Assembly: GCA_024734555.1 (NCBI GenBank)
Contig: JANPWX010000028.1
Location: 3,171,607-3,235,606 of the forward strand
DNA length: 64,000 nt
Source of the DNA: Trochalopteron elliotii
Lineage: Eukaryota; Chordata; Aves; Passeriformes; Leiothrichidae
Direction of reading: 5' to 3'
Under the pieces are notes generated by a model. The model saw only the letters and a list, made by a program, of their open reading frames with translations, was not told the DNA's origin and ran no database searches. A program made the translations under genes and the position numbers. This document shows, one piece after another, positions 12,386 to 25,770 of this stretch. Numbering within the stretch: the first letter of the stretch is position 1; every line of letters starts with the position of its first letter.

Positions 12386-15224
12386 AGCAGACCTGCAGAG
12401 GAGTCCCTATGACAGAGAGAAACTCAGCTATTTAACTAATGCAAATTAGTATCACTTCAGTATCTTTATAGAGCTCTGACAAATGTATATCAGCTGAAGA
12501 TCTGGATTATTCTGTTTTGTTCTGCTTCAAGCAAGCACACTCCTTTTATCTCTATTTTAATGCAAAGCACCTAATAAAACCTTCATTTTGACACAAGTGG
12601 GCTGCATGAGTGAGAAAGGAAGCTGATAAGCTTCTCAACAGTTGGCAACAAGATCCTCAACTAATGAGTAAAAAATCTGAATCATGGTCTTACTCTTCCG
12701 ATGACAAATATTTCTAGTAATTGATGTCAGTAACACAGGCCTTGGAGAGGGACTGGTTTGGGTAGGAGATGTAATTCTGCTGGAAGGAATTACAGACTGT
12801 AAGCTCATCTTCAAAGAGCCATACAAAGAGACCCAGGCACTTCTGTCAAAGCTTTCACCTAGACTGATGTGAGCTGCACAGCTACAACAGTTTAATACTG
12901 TGCTGTTCATTGCTGCATTCCCACAATATCAATCTACCCACTTCTGGATCCACATGCCTCTTCCTGAGAAGTGGAATGCCTTGCCAAGAACTAAGAAAGG
13001 GGGGAGGGCTTGGGTGACGTGGTCCCAAGTGGGACCTTATGTGACCTCCTGGCAACCACCAGGAAGTTTCATACTGATAATACAACAAATCAGGATGAGT
13101 TCCTTGGATATCCAATAAGAATAGCTATGTGGAAAGGGGTGTTCCCAAGACAGTTAATTTCCCTATGAGCCATATATACATGTCAACATCCCATCCACAT
13201 TCAGGGTTTCATTCTAGGACTCAGGCTGGGCTATCAGACAATGAGATAATGACCCTGGTGCTATGGGTAAACCACCGAGTGTTCCCTTACATCCTCAGGT
13301 TCCTAAATACCTTCCTTTGGACCCTATTTAGGGTACAAATCCCCTTTTCTGCTCTTGGGAGAGCTCCTATCCTCTTCTCTTTGGAAAAGACAGTCTGCCA
13401 CACTGACAGATTCAATGAGCACACGTCCATTCTGGGCACAAGTAATGGCCTGATGAGCCTAGAGAGCCATCACTAATTGCCACCATGGGCATGGGGAAAA
13501 AAGGCAAGATCTAAGAAGTTGGCTTCACCCTTCTCAATTTCAACAAACATTTGTTGTCCAGTGTGTTGTTCAATATAGAAAATATTTGAATTACTTAGTA
13601 TCAGGAGCCACTTCAGCTTCACATTTTCTTCTGTATTCCCAAAGTGGCACAAGCAAATGTGCAGCTGGTTCAGGTGGTCCTGAATACCTGCTGCAACCCC
13701 TCTTGTGCCCTAATTCCTAGCACGAGACTTGGCAAAGCATGGGAAGCTCTTTCCCCATTGCAGAAAGCCAGGTGAAGCAGCGTCGATGCTGACGGAAGAG
13801 CGAGTAAGGCTTCAGATAAATAAAATCTATGTTAGGATTTCAAACATCCCACACCATAGAAGGATCCAGGAATCCTGCTAAAATGACGCCATCCAGTTGA
13901 TATTTTTGAACTCCATTTCCTTATCACTTTTTTAAAGGCCAATTTCTTTGTTAACATGTAAAAGAGTATTTGAAAAGGTCTCACATCTATGTCCTATATG
14001 ATAAAACAGCTAGTGGTTTGCATGACTGATTTAGAGATTGCTTCCATCTGCAGTATTCTAAATACCATGTCTCATTTCAGAAGAGAAAAGTGGCATAAAT
14101 ATGTGACTAAGTGACATAAAAAATTTGACACCTCAGGAATAGCATTTTCTGCATGATCTCAAACTCGATAGAAATGAAGCATATATTTTTCATGCTAAAA
14201 GATACTAATCTGAACATTCTGCAGAAATGGGGCCCATTGAGATTTACTTAAGGAAAAATAATACACAAATTCTATGTGGACAAAATAAATGCATATTCCC
14301 TTCAAACATTGCCAGTGATCTAAAATTAGAATGAAATTTAATTTAATTGGAATTTAAAAGAGAAATTGGTTCCAGTTAAACCAAAATATTTTTGATGAAC
14401 CCAATGTGTGCAATAGGAGTTTTCTTTCCAAGAAAGTAGATTAATAGAAAAGATCCAGGAGAAATTTTCACAGCAAAACTTTGTAAACAGAAGAAAAGAG
14501 TAATTTGCTGTCTCACAGCCAAGGGGAGTCCTATGAGAAAGAGGATTATCCTCAAATTTGTTAGAATCCAGAATTCTCTGTTTGACCCCTCAAATTGATG
14601 GCAGTATGCTATTAAGAATAAAACTTTATTTGTTGAAGAAAGTACTGCAACAACAAAAAAAATTAAGCAGAAATAACGAGTGTATCCAAAATGCATATAT
14701 ATTTGATTTTTGTTGTTCACAAGCACCATCTGGAAAAACTTCATCCACAAAAATGAAAGAACAATGAAAAAAAAAGTGTTTTCTTCCCTGTATTTCATTA
14801 ACATCTGAACTTCATGAGGAGATGGGTCAAACTGAATGTCAAGCTATATTTTCCAGCAGCAGCACAAACCAAGCACAAACAAAGCTAAAATAGTGAATAT
14901 ATTGTATCATCTCCTGTGCTTTGGTTTTGTTCAGGAAAGCTTGGAGAAGTATTGCTGGATAGATTCTCAAATGTGCATCTGCGTGCCTTACAATTGGTCT
15001 GGAGAGGTGTTTTTCCAGCCTGTTCAGAAACATTCCCTCTCTTTCCTGGAAATGCTGCTGAAAACCTGACTGAGAATTACAATAGGGGTCGTGGCATTAC
15101 TCACCAGAATTAAAGGATTGCTCTGTGTGCTGGTTGTACTTGTAGTTTATACATCCCAGCATGGTACGTCCCTTTTTTCAGACCCACATGCAGCTCAAAA
15201 TACATGATATTGCCAGGATATTCC
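12386..15224. other. Intergenic, nothing recognised
   Basis: No exon or classifiable repeat. About 12880-13480 is less AT-rich and open on both strands for up to 115 codons, without recognisable protein features. About 14376-14804 has a long hydrophobic minus-strand frame, explained by A-rich plus-strand composition. Confidence 0.5.
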
Positions 15225-15535
15225 CTGGAGAATCGCTCTGTAGAACAGAATAGTCCAGCAGTTGATGCTGTGCTTGATGCACCTCTGGACGTGAGTTTCC
15301 CTCTAGGCTTCCAGGGCACACTGTTGTTTTGTGCAGAGATTGGTGCCAACCAGCCTCCCCCCAGATTCCCTCCAGCAGGGCTACTCTCCAGCCACTTTTC
15401 TCCCTATTCATCCTTGTGCCCAGCGTTACTTCATCCCAGGTGCAGAATCCAATATTTGGACTTGCTAACTATCATGCCATTAATGATTGCCCAAGGCTCC
15501 AATCTATCTAGAATCCTGTGCTCTCCATTCCCTAT
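15225..15535 (-). mobile_element. CR1 LINE fragment (diverged)
   Basis: The order of blocks matches a CR1 reverse transcriptase region read in reverse: gttgatgctgtgcttgatgc, ggcttccagggcacactg, ggctactctccagccac, caggtgcagaatccaatatt and a degenerate aactatcatgccatt stretch. The same blocks occur in better condition in the 29.4-30.5 kb copy, for example ggcttccagggcac at about 30043. It is a 5'- and 3'-truncated, frame-broken fossil without coding potential. Confidence 0.68.
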
Positions 15536-18500
15536 TAGTTCACTAAACTATATCTGGTTATGTGTAGCACATTCCAGTTATCCCTACTGAATGTGCAGAT
15601 TTTTCCAGATTATTTCTTTTTTCTTTTTTCTGCCTTGCAGCATAACTATAGTTCTTCTGTTTTTTTTATTTTTAGTATAAGCACCCTATCTGTTCCTTCA
15701 CTGAGACCACAGGCGAAAGCAAACTAGAAGGCAAAATCCTGCAGAGCTGCATAAGTATATCTTGCCCTTTTGTCAAGAAAGTGCTGAAAAGTATTTCTTG
15801 AGCTCAGTTTTGCTTGCAGGTTAGGGTTCTTTCATCTAAACTATGATCCTGTAGCTGACTTGTGAATATAATGTTAAACATTGTGAAAAGCCTTACTAAG
15901 AACCAGGTATAAAATATTCACACTCCTATTCTACCCACAAATGCCATTATTCCACTGTAAAAAGAGTTACTTGGATCTGCGAAGAACAAGTTACATGCTA
16001 CAAGTCAGACAAGAAGTTGATGCAACTCCTCTCATAATTTTCCAGTTACTTATGAATGTGTTGCTGAATCATCTGTTCCAGAGCTTTTCTGGGTATTAAA
16101 GTTATGCTGAGTGCTATGGAGTTCCCTTGCTTCTCCTCACCCTTGTTCCTTCTAAAGAAAGGGGGGAAAGCAAAAATGATGAGATCAATTTATGACGCTT
16201 CATCCATTCCCTTTGTGAATCCCCAGAGCTGGCTGCTGCTGGCTCCCACATCTTTTTAGCAAGTGCTTTTTCTGTCAGAGAATGGAGTTCATCAAGTCTG
16301 GAAGAGCTACAAACATATTACCTATCTAAGTATCTTATTTACCTCTGAGACAGAGGGTTTATTGCTGGTATTAACTTTGCTAATCTCTCTTGCTGCCTCT
16401 TCTATTAATGATTGAAAGGCAACACTGCCTACCTTGCTTAGTAGTTAATTAAAAAAACCCAAACCTTCTGCAATACTTCTTATTCTTTATAAAATGTAAT
16501 GATGGCAAATGTTTCCTGAGATTCAATTAGAAATTAAGTTTACAAAAATTCAATACCGTTCATAATTGCAAATAGTTCAGGCATGCAATGAAATGAATTA
16601 TTGTCTATTGTATTTCCTTTAAATCCTGGTTAACCTCTTGCTGCTTCTAAATTGGAATAAAAGCAGAGAGATGTAGAATGAGAGTACCCTCCGAATATCA
16701 ATATAAATTGACTGAAATACATTGCTGAGGAGGATGCAACTTGCATGTTAAAAAAATGACTTCAGTTATGATACAGAACTTGAAAGTGGGGGAATAATTC
16801 AATAACGGTAATGAAATTTCATCTTCTTAAAATGTTATTAAATGTTATGTAAATCATTGTTAATTATATTCAGCGCTGAAAATACTGCTGTGTAGATACT
16901 CTTTCAGAGGCAATGAGCACAAGAAAGACAAAATGATGGTTTGTCTTGCTGTACTTGCGCTGGAGAAGGGGAACTTTGACACCTTTTGATGAGTAGAAAG
17001 ATATTAAATCTGAAGGGAAAAGTCAGCCCTAGATAAAACAAGTTTTTGATCTGGGAACTTCTAAAAGGCAATTTGCACTTGATCTGACTCACATATTAAA
17101 AATATACAGTAGACAATTAATTCAAAGAGTAGTGGCTTTTCAAAGTCTTATTTTTGAAAGAACTAACATTCCCAGAATTAAATTAAAATGCACTTTTAGA
17201 AATACGCAAGTTGAAAGTGCTGTTATCTTTAATATTGGAAGCCATGCTACCCTCCTTCCGTAGTTTTTGCAAAAATCCTTGTTTGAAGGTCTGGAGGAAA
17301 AGTTTAAATCAGTTGCCGGGGCATTATTTTAGCCTTCATTCATGTTCATGTGAGAGTGTGTTCAATTCTCATTTAAATCAATAAGGGTTAAGTGTTTTGG
17401 TCCAAGGCAGATCTGTGTTTACTTCCTTTCATGAGTGACCCTCAGTCTTCAATAATAAAAGAACCCTAGAAGTAACTATTTCATATTTTTAACAAATAGA
17501 GGAAACAGTCTGTAGGTGTAAAAACACAATTTTTTTTCTCAGAGAAAAAGAGATTTTGTGTAATTAGAGTTAGCAGTACTTGGTGAAAATGGTGTAAGAG
17601 TGGAGGAGGAGAGAGTGTTTCCTAATTATTTGAGGTGTGATAGAAAAATTGCTGCAAATACTGGGTGTCAGGGCTGCAGGACTGTGCAGTGCTCTACTGA
17701 GGCACCTGTAGGGTCTCTGCTTCCATCTGGAGGGGAATCACCTACCAAACAAATGCTGTTCACAGAAAGCAACCAAAATGCTCTCCCACAACTCTACATT
17801 AGTCCTCCACTTAATACATCAAGAGGCAAACCAAATATGGCATGAAAAAGTGCAGCATTTTAAGGACAGTTGCAGTAGGAGGAGATATTTACAGTCAAGG
17901 TTAGGAAAGTAGAATAAAAACTTTGAAGGCCACTTCACATATTCACTGAAGCTGGAAGGCTGAGGCTGTTCAACTTGCAGCTCTCAGCAAAGCTTACACC
18001 AACTGCAGTGAGCTCAAAACTGGAGCTGAGGGCCCCAGTTGAGGAGAGCACTCAGTCAAATCCTTAAGTGTTTTGTTGACGAGGGATATGTTGACGGATG
18101 TGCTTAATGTGCAGGTGCCACTGCTCACAGGAACAGAATTGAAAATGCATGTCTCACAAGGACTGCAGTGAGAAGTTTCATGTTTGCAGAGGTTCTGCTG
18201 GGAGAACCTTCTGCACATGGTTTGCAGAAAGGCAACACAAGCAGTGGCGTGACAGTGACAGGAAAAATGATGTATCATTTAAATAAATACATAAAGCCAC
18301 TTATCTGCTCTACCTGCAACCCCAATTGAGAGAAATTCAATGGAATACTGGCATCATCATACTGGCAAGTTGAAAACACTTTAAGTTGACTATTCTTTTT
18401 TTGTCCTTGGATTAATACAGAACATGCTGTGCTGTAGGGCAGGAAAACAACCCTTGCCTTCATCTTATAAACAAATCATGAGGAACAAATAGTTTAAAAA

Positions 18501-21500
18501 GTATCTGTAAAAAGAAATGGAGAAGGAAAACTGATGTAAACTATGTCTTGGCACAAAAGTACATGGGCCACTTCAGCATGTGTGAGGCTATTTTACCTTC
18601 TCTGCCTTCTCTATGACAAGAACTGACCCAAAGGCACAACCAAAATGTGCCCTTAAAATGCTGAACATGCACAGAAAAGAGTGAGCAGTGCCTGCATCCT
18701 TAATAACATTTAAACTAAGGCTTCTGAACAGTCACTTTTCAGGAGGCATTGGCTAAAACCCACAAAGGGTCCAGGGAGCTGCAGCTATGGGAATGTCCCC
18801 ACTGCTGTTTGAATACCTACAGCACTGCACTGCAGTTGTGCCCCCTACTGTCTCCTTGCTTCTTTTCTCTCTCTCTCACACACATGCTGAGAGCGAATCC
18901 TGCACTCAGCATCACCCCGACTTCAACAAGACAGGTGCTCTCACAAAAGAACTGGTGCTGCTCAGGGTCTTCAGGTGTTGGAAAAAAGGGAATTGTTTAT
19001 GAATGAAAAATATCAAATCAAATGGACTTCAACCTCCTCCACAGTGTGGACTCCAGCAATTAGTTTGTTATATAAAATACTGGCATTGCATTACACTTGT
19101 TCCAGCACCGTATATGGGAAGACTGAAAATGGAAATGCAAGACTGAGAGGCAATTTTTAGCCTCTGCATTTGCAATATGAAGCTTTTCCAACTAAGTACG
19201 AGGATTATCAAGTTCCTTGAAGGAATTTCTTTCAAGAAAGCAGCTGCCAGTAGTTGAAATCTAATAGGATAGTGCTTCAATTTGGAAGATATATGATGCC
19301 CTTCTACAGCTTAAGGGCAGTAAAAGTGTTTTGAATTCATATTTTTGGATCCATTAATTTATCTTAGATGAAAGAAATCAGCTAGTAATATGCCCTTTGG
19401 TACTAAGTAATCACATCTGTATCTTTGTAATATTAGATAGGATGCTGTACTTGGAAAAAAAACAGCATTGCATACACTACTGATATTATACAGTTGGTGA
19501 ACCCTGATAAGAAGTATTATTGTTTGCCTTTTATTTTTTTTTCTTGTCTTGGTATGAATTAAAAGGCATTTTACATTCACTTGAAAATACTTACCAGTTC
19601 AGAAAGAAATGCATTCACTCTTGACTACCTTCTTTAGATCTGTGAGTGTGTGTTAAGGCAGAGACATATAAGCTAATATATTATTTGTTTGCAATTAGGT
19701 CAACATTAACTTTTCAACACCCTTTTTTAGTGAGAGCACAGCTTCAAACTTCTCAGTTTGAGAGTAAAGCAGTGATACAAACTCCCAGGTATTCATCTTT
19801 CAAGGATTACCTATGAGAAACTGTGCTGAGGCAAAATATCATTATATAGCTTCAGATTTCATCTCCCAGCTTTCAGATTTTGGTTGGGCATGGTTCTATC
19901 ACTTCTACGACTCATTATATCTTCACAGTAATCTCCAAAGAGCAAGCATGTCAAATTACACAGCAGTTAGAGTTTAAGCAGGCATTGTTTTGTAAGGGGC
20001 CAACAGCCTCTTCTTTAAATTCCTGGGAAATGTATCACCATAGTGTTCCATCTTACCTTTTCCAGACAAAAGCGTTTTGGAGCTTTGCTTTTTAATGTAG
20101 AGACAATTCCAGTTTCATGAAATGGTTTTAAAACCCCTAAATGAAACAAAACCTGTTTGTGAAATTTCATTACTGGTACAAAACAGAGCTGTGCCGAGAT
20201 GGACTGTTGGCTGCAGTTACTATATTGAATCCAGCTAGTCTCCTCGGAGAAAATGAGGATAAATACTGCCAATAAAAAGTAAATGTGAATTGTGCTTTAA
20301 CTCTTCGGGTCATGTTTTAAAGCAATTGACACAGCTGGGGGGTTTGGTACAATAGAAAATGGTGATGGTGGCTATAAACCACAGTTCAAAGAGATACATT
20401 TTCAAAAAAAATCAAGCACCTGCAAAAAGAGATAAAAATCTAATTAGATGCTTATTTATTTATTTATTTATTTAGGTGCTCACTAGCCTGCTTGGGGTAC
20501 TTCTGCAGTTGGTTCAGGTTTGCCTTAGCTGCTGCAGTCATCAGCATTAATTACAGAGATGTTCATTTTGCTCCTACTCAGCAAAATCACAATAAAGTGT
20601 AGTTTAAGATAAGTCTCCACAACTGCAGTTGTTCACATTTTGCTACAGTGATATTAACAGTGTGCAGCTGCTGTGGGCTGCAAGATGCTTTTGTCCCAAT
20701 AAGTTTCTGATTAGATGGCCGTGCATGATTAACTAAAGTCTGAACTATCCAACAGGAAAGGCAGAGCAGACACTTCCTTCAGAGATGCATTTGTGTCACT
20801 TTGTGTTAATAATCATATCCTTGGTATTTACACACCCAGTTTGTCTTTTATCAAACATTTCATCTCAGCACCACTCATTTCCCAGCCTAACTTATATTTC
20901 TTCCCCTCTGAAAGACAGAATGAGGACAGGGACATTGCAGAACAGCTACTTGATTCGCAGTGACCTCAAAGCCACCATTTTAGGAACAGCCTGGTCTTTT
21001 ATGTGACAAAACTAGGGGGTTTGCCCCCTTTTTTTTTTGGAGGCTTTGGAGAAGGGCCAAAGATTTGTAGAGGTTCTGCTATAACGTGACAGAATTCTGT
21101 GGGTTCTTATCAGAAGAGCAGCTTTCTGCTGCTGCTAACACACATTTGTGACAGAAAAATGTCCTTGCCCTCAGCTAAACCATACAGCATTGCACACACT
21201 GGGAGTAAAAGCAAGACTACTCTAGAAGAAGAAAAACAAGAAGAAAAAATATAAGGGTTATTTATCCAAACACACAAAAAAATAATACAAACTTATTTTC
21301 TTATTTGACTCACCAGCATGCTGAGCTCTGAACTTAGTAAACCAGGGCTTCATCCAGAGGCTGCAGAAGGCAGAAATTGAGCTTGACTGCTGCTCATGCC
21401 ATGGGATGCAGGTGCAGGAAAATTGACTGAACACTGTGATGTTCTCATGTGGGAGAAGATGGACCTGTTTATACTCAAGTTAACTGGATGACTGGAGCTA

Positions 21501-22619
21501 GAGCCACAGGGTGGGGCTACCACAGCAGAACCTCCACAGAGAGGTACCACATGGTAATATGGTGAGGCATTGCTACAGACAAGAAATTATGGAAACCAGG
21601 AAACACAGCAGGAACACATGGACAGCATTCAGCATGGCAGTGATTGTGAGTGAGCTGGAGATGTGTACACTGATGTGAACAGGCACATTCCCCTAAGCCA
21701 CCAAATTAACAAGATACACAAAACTTGAGGAATTTCAAAGGAGTGGAAAAGGTGACATGCCCTTGCTAGAAAACCAATGAATACCAAAAGCAGACATGCT
21801 GTTCAGACATTAAAACATTTAGAAAAACTGTAGCTGTAAGTTTTCCTTTTTTTCCACCAGGCTGAAATTTTAAAGAATGCAACGAGGATGCAAAAATACA
21901 CACAGCTCTGCTACAGAGAATTTTTTATCAGTTCCCGCTCCAGCAGAAATATTTCAATGCAGACCCACAAGGAAATGCTTGGAGTGGTAAGAATTGAGGC
22001 TGTCATTCAAAAATCTCTCACTGCCAATTCTGCTGAGTACCTTCACGTGATGGGAAAAAAAAAACACCACAGGAACTGCTAAAGATAGAGCTTTGGGAAA
22101 GACAAAGAAGGCAGAAGCAGATGGATGGGCTTCAAAACATTCTTCATTTCCCACTGCTGAGAAATGCTAAAACGTAAAATTCACTCCTCCACCTCTGCCC
22201 AAGGTTTTAACATTTTTTTCTACAGAAGAAATGAATCTTACTGACTTATGCAGTTACTTGTTTTCTGAAGAAGGTTAATGGGACCTCTCAGCTTTAGTTC
22301 TCCTTGTCACATCTGCTGACATCATCTGAGAAGAGAAGTCTGCAAGAACCTCTGTTTCAAACTGCAGCTACAACAGACACACAGAGACATTCCTGTTCCC
22401 ACATCACTTTGTTTATGCTAAGCAACAGGTCTCCAGGGGTGGTCTGGACATTTCCCTTGCTGTCTAGAAGAGGGAATTGTAGTTACAGACAGTTCCATTG
22501 AAGAAAAAAGGTGTGGCAGAGCTGCATTGTTGAAAAATGGATAGGAGGACTATTTTGAATCCTGACAGTTCTCAGCTAGATAGAAAGCTCAGGGCTCCTT
22601 TTGGGAAAATTATGAAAAT
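15536..22619. other. Intergenic, possible conserved non-coding DNA
   Basis: No exon or transposon is recognised in these 7 kb. The block holds a (TTTA)n run at 20452-20475 and a stretch at about 20480-20760 rich in homeodomain-type TAAT cores and CAGCTG boxes that could be a regulatory element. Open frames are short and without features. About 21000-21560 is moderately GC-rich but unclassified. Confidence 0.5.
20452..20475. repeat. (TTTA)n microsatellite
   Basis: About six uninterrupted tetranucleotide units, ending in tttagg. Confidence 0.95.
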
Positions 22620-22815
22620 TATCATAAAATACTTCAGGCTGGAAAGGACCCTCAGAAGCATCTAGTGTTACCCCCAGCTGAAATCAAGGCTGACTTCAGT
22701 GTTAGGTCAGCCTGTTCAAGGCCTTTTCAAGTTTGGAAAATTCCTTGGAGTGGAGGCACTACAGTGTCCCTAAGCAATGTGTTCCTGTGTTTAGACAACT
22801 TCACTGTGAAATTTT
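22620..22815 (-). mobile_element. CR1 LINE 3'-end fragment
   Basis: Read on the plus strand it starts with an aaaatacttcaggctggaaa block followed by ggaccctcagaagcatctag, the reverse of a CR1 3' end. Diverged blocks follow (cagctgaaatcaaggctgac, ggtcagcctgttcaaggcc, ttgtttagac-like, acttcactgtgaaat) in CR1 order. It is short, old and non-coding. Confidence 0.68.
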
Positions 22816-25599
22816 TATTATTGTGGTGGTGGGTTTTTTTTTTGGTTATAGATTGGTTTTGTTTTGGTTTGGGATTTTTTTGCACATGTGTGAGCTTTTT
22901 TCCTTTTTTAAATACAAGGGAGCAACCTGGAGAACAATTTTACATTGACATAGGCCATAATTTAAGAATTAATAAGTTAACCATCTGTATTCTTCACTGC
23001 ATACAGAAAGAATTCAGTTTCTCAAGAGGACTGCAGAAAGTTTATGGAGGACCTCTTGTTAGCTGAGGAGAAATTCGCCCCCTTTGTGATGGGATTTTCC
23101 AAATACACTACAGTGTTGCAGGTCAACAAAAGGCCTCCCCATTCTTGTGCACGAGCCAGCAAGACCTTTGTCAGCACATTCAAGCTTTCTTAGGAAAAGC
23201 TTGGGAAGAGCCTGTCTTAGCAAACCAACTTAACACACAAAGAGACACAGCCTCTGTTCAGGCACTGAGTCTGGAGGAGCAACTATCAGGTGCTGAAGAA
23301 CCACCTCAGACTCTCTGTTCTGTGTTAGCCAAGGATCCTCACCCAGCAGCACAAGCTGACCCTTACAGTCACCCATATTCCTTCTGCTTTTGAAGCAGGA
23401 TGATGCCAGCACAGTCTAAATAAGTTCTAAAACTTTTTGTAAATAAGAAGAGGAATTCAGCTATTGTGGAAGCAATATCTTATCAATTAGAGAACACAAT
23501 GAGATTGATGGCAGGGAAGCCCAAATGGCCTTGATGGGAGAGAAACCCAGAAAAACCACACTCAGCTCATCAGGGTGAAAGGACAAATATATCATTGGGC
23601 TAAGCAGATCTAGGGTTAACAGATGTCAGACTTCTGCCTCTGATGGGAATTGCATACTTACAGGTCTGACTTGGGTCCAGAGTGTCTGGCAAACATGAAT
23701 AAAACAAACATAGCAGGTACTGAACAAGTGAGTCACAGAGCAGAGAGCTCAAAACACTGTGGTCACCTCAGCATGTTGATGCCACTACACAAAAGGACAT
23801 TCAGTACTTTTTCTTCTCTTTTTGTGACTTGCTACAGGATAACAAAACTTGGTTTATAATGCAGCACCCTAATAGCTTTGGAGGCTGATTAAATGCTTTA
23901 TTTCTGTGTCAGCTATTAATTTATCCCAGGGTTACCCATGGCTTTATGTTTCAAATCAATAGAGATTATCTGTTAAATAACCTTTAAGGAGATGGGCAAG
24001 AAATGCAGCATTACAGCTCCCAGAAAACAGTTTTATCTCTTATTAACTCAGCAAAATCACGATATGCTTTCAAGGTATGCAGGGGTGAACTTTCTAAACC
24101 AAAAGGGGAGCATTGATTATCTGAGGGCATTTTATTGTGAACTAAACAATGATAACATAATGTCACAAAAGCAAAGGCATCCAGAAGGGTACTCTTCTTC
24201 CTCCACTCTTATCACCCAACATTTGGGTTTTGTACAGAGCCTTTCATGCAATATCAGATATCTTGTAGAGGTCTGGGGAGAGAAAAGACACAGATAATAA
24301 AGCCACTCCAGGACTAGGTTCACTCAGGATAAAGAAAATTTTACAAGGAAATGGAATGGAAGAAGGGGTTGCAAAGGTCTGACCCATCTTTGTAGTCTTT
24401 CTGGTGCCTACACAGAAGATCTGAAACTTTTGCTCAGGGAATGAAAAAGTCTTGTGGGATCAACTAATACACAACTTCCTTTCCCCCTAGAAAGTTCAGC
24501 TGTGGCTGTTTAAAAAATATAATTTGAAAGATAAAATAAGTCAGACTTATTATTATACTTTTTTGATAGTATATAATATATAGTGTTCCAAAATTTTCTG
24601 GACTGCTGTTGTGCTCCTGTGATGTTAGTGTTGCACAGTCCTACAAGAAATTTGCAGACAAGCAGCTATTTTGATAAAATAATATGTAAAAGAGCCCGTC
24701 ATCTCATTCTCTTCATCCTTTTCCTCTTAGATCTATTCCTGGCTCCTCCTTCCCTAACCTAAATTCCCATGAAATCTATATAAAGCCACAGAATAATAGT
24801 CACAAATTCTGATTAATGCCAGTTTTTAGAGGGTACTGCTTCACCCTCAGTATTTCCAAAAGTGGTGACAAAACACATTTGTTATAGCTGTGATGCCATC
24901 CACTGCTTCTGTAGGCAGTAGAAAAGGTCTTATTGAAGAATCCCAAATAATTTTTTTTTGTTGTTAAAGATGCCTCAGACATATTCACCTCTCAGACTTT
25001 CAAAATGTATTTATACCCAGTTTTCAAACAAAGCCATACTGTTAGAAAGACCAGGAGAGTAGGAGTGGCTTAAATAAATGAGAATGGGCAAAAGTCACAG
25101 GAATGACAATTTAAGGATGTTCAGTGAGAATTATGTCAGACTGCAGGAGTGTGCATGCCTGTGTGTACATGAACCCAAGGCCTGGAGCATGCAGGGAAAT
25201 CCTGCTTCTGATAATTTCTTTTTTCATTGTGTATGAATATAATAATGGTTAAGACACTTAGCAGCTTGTGAATGATTCATCTTGTTTCTAATTATTGGCA
25301 ACTTCAGTCAAACATTTTGCTATTATTTAACATGATATTTGTTAATAATTAGTGCCCCCTCCTTTTTTTTCTTTCCTGAGCACAACAATGTCAGCTTCTC
25401 AGCCACCAGAGCAGTCAGATCAACATTTCCTCCCCTTCCCTTCCCCTTTAGGAGTAACCTGTCACACCAACAACAATTATGCCAGAGGACTGATGATACA
25501 ACCTCACATTAGTGTTAGGGTCTCTGCGGGAGAGCCAAGGCACCACAGACTGGAGACTGACTTTCAGCTCTGGCGAGACAACAGAGCCTGTGACAAAGA
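22816..25599. other. Intergenic, nothing recognised
   Basis: A T/G-rich low-complexity stretch lies at about 22815-22920. No exon, RNA gene or classifiable repeat is seen in the rest. About 23100-23400 is less AT-rich with overlapping short frames on both strands and no recognisable product. Confidence 0.5.
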
Positions 25600-25770
25600 A
25601 CAAGCAGGAGATGGATCGAGACAGACTGCTGGGAAGGTGGCAGTGTGGTGTACCTGCTACACTAACAAGCTGGTGCCTGCGTAGGATATCAATGAGTGTG
25701 TAGATAAAGGTGATCCAGCAGGTGTGATTTATTGGGATTCTCTACAACTGACAAGGTTTTTACAGAAAAT
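25600..25770 (+). mobile_element. CR1-type reverse transcriptase remnant
   Basis: In one forward frame around 25655-25740 the translation gives C-x-T-N, then, at the spacing found in CR1 reverse transcriptase, VDKG and VIYWD (CR1 has VIYLD followed by the FSKAFDT block). A stop codon interrupts the frame at 25682-25684. The conserved 16-residue distance between the cysteine and the first valine supports the assignment, although nucleotide similarity is weak. It is an old LINE remnant with no intact protein. Confidence 0.5.

Noticed and set aside
12880..13480. Possible gene, because both strands are open for 77-115 codons
   Set aside because: Openness on both strands with no recognisable domain or splice structure suggests base composition only.
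14376..14804. 142-codon hydrophobic minus-strand frame, like a membrane protein
   Set aside because: The Phe/Leu/Ile-rich translation is explained by the A-rich plus strand; no family or splice context was recognised.
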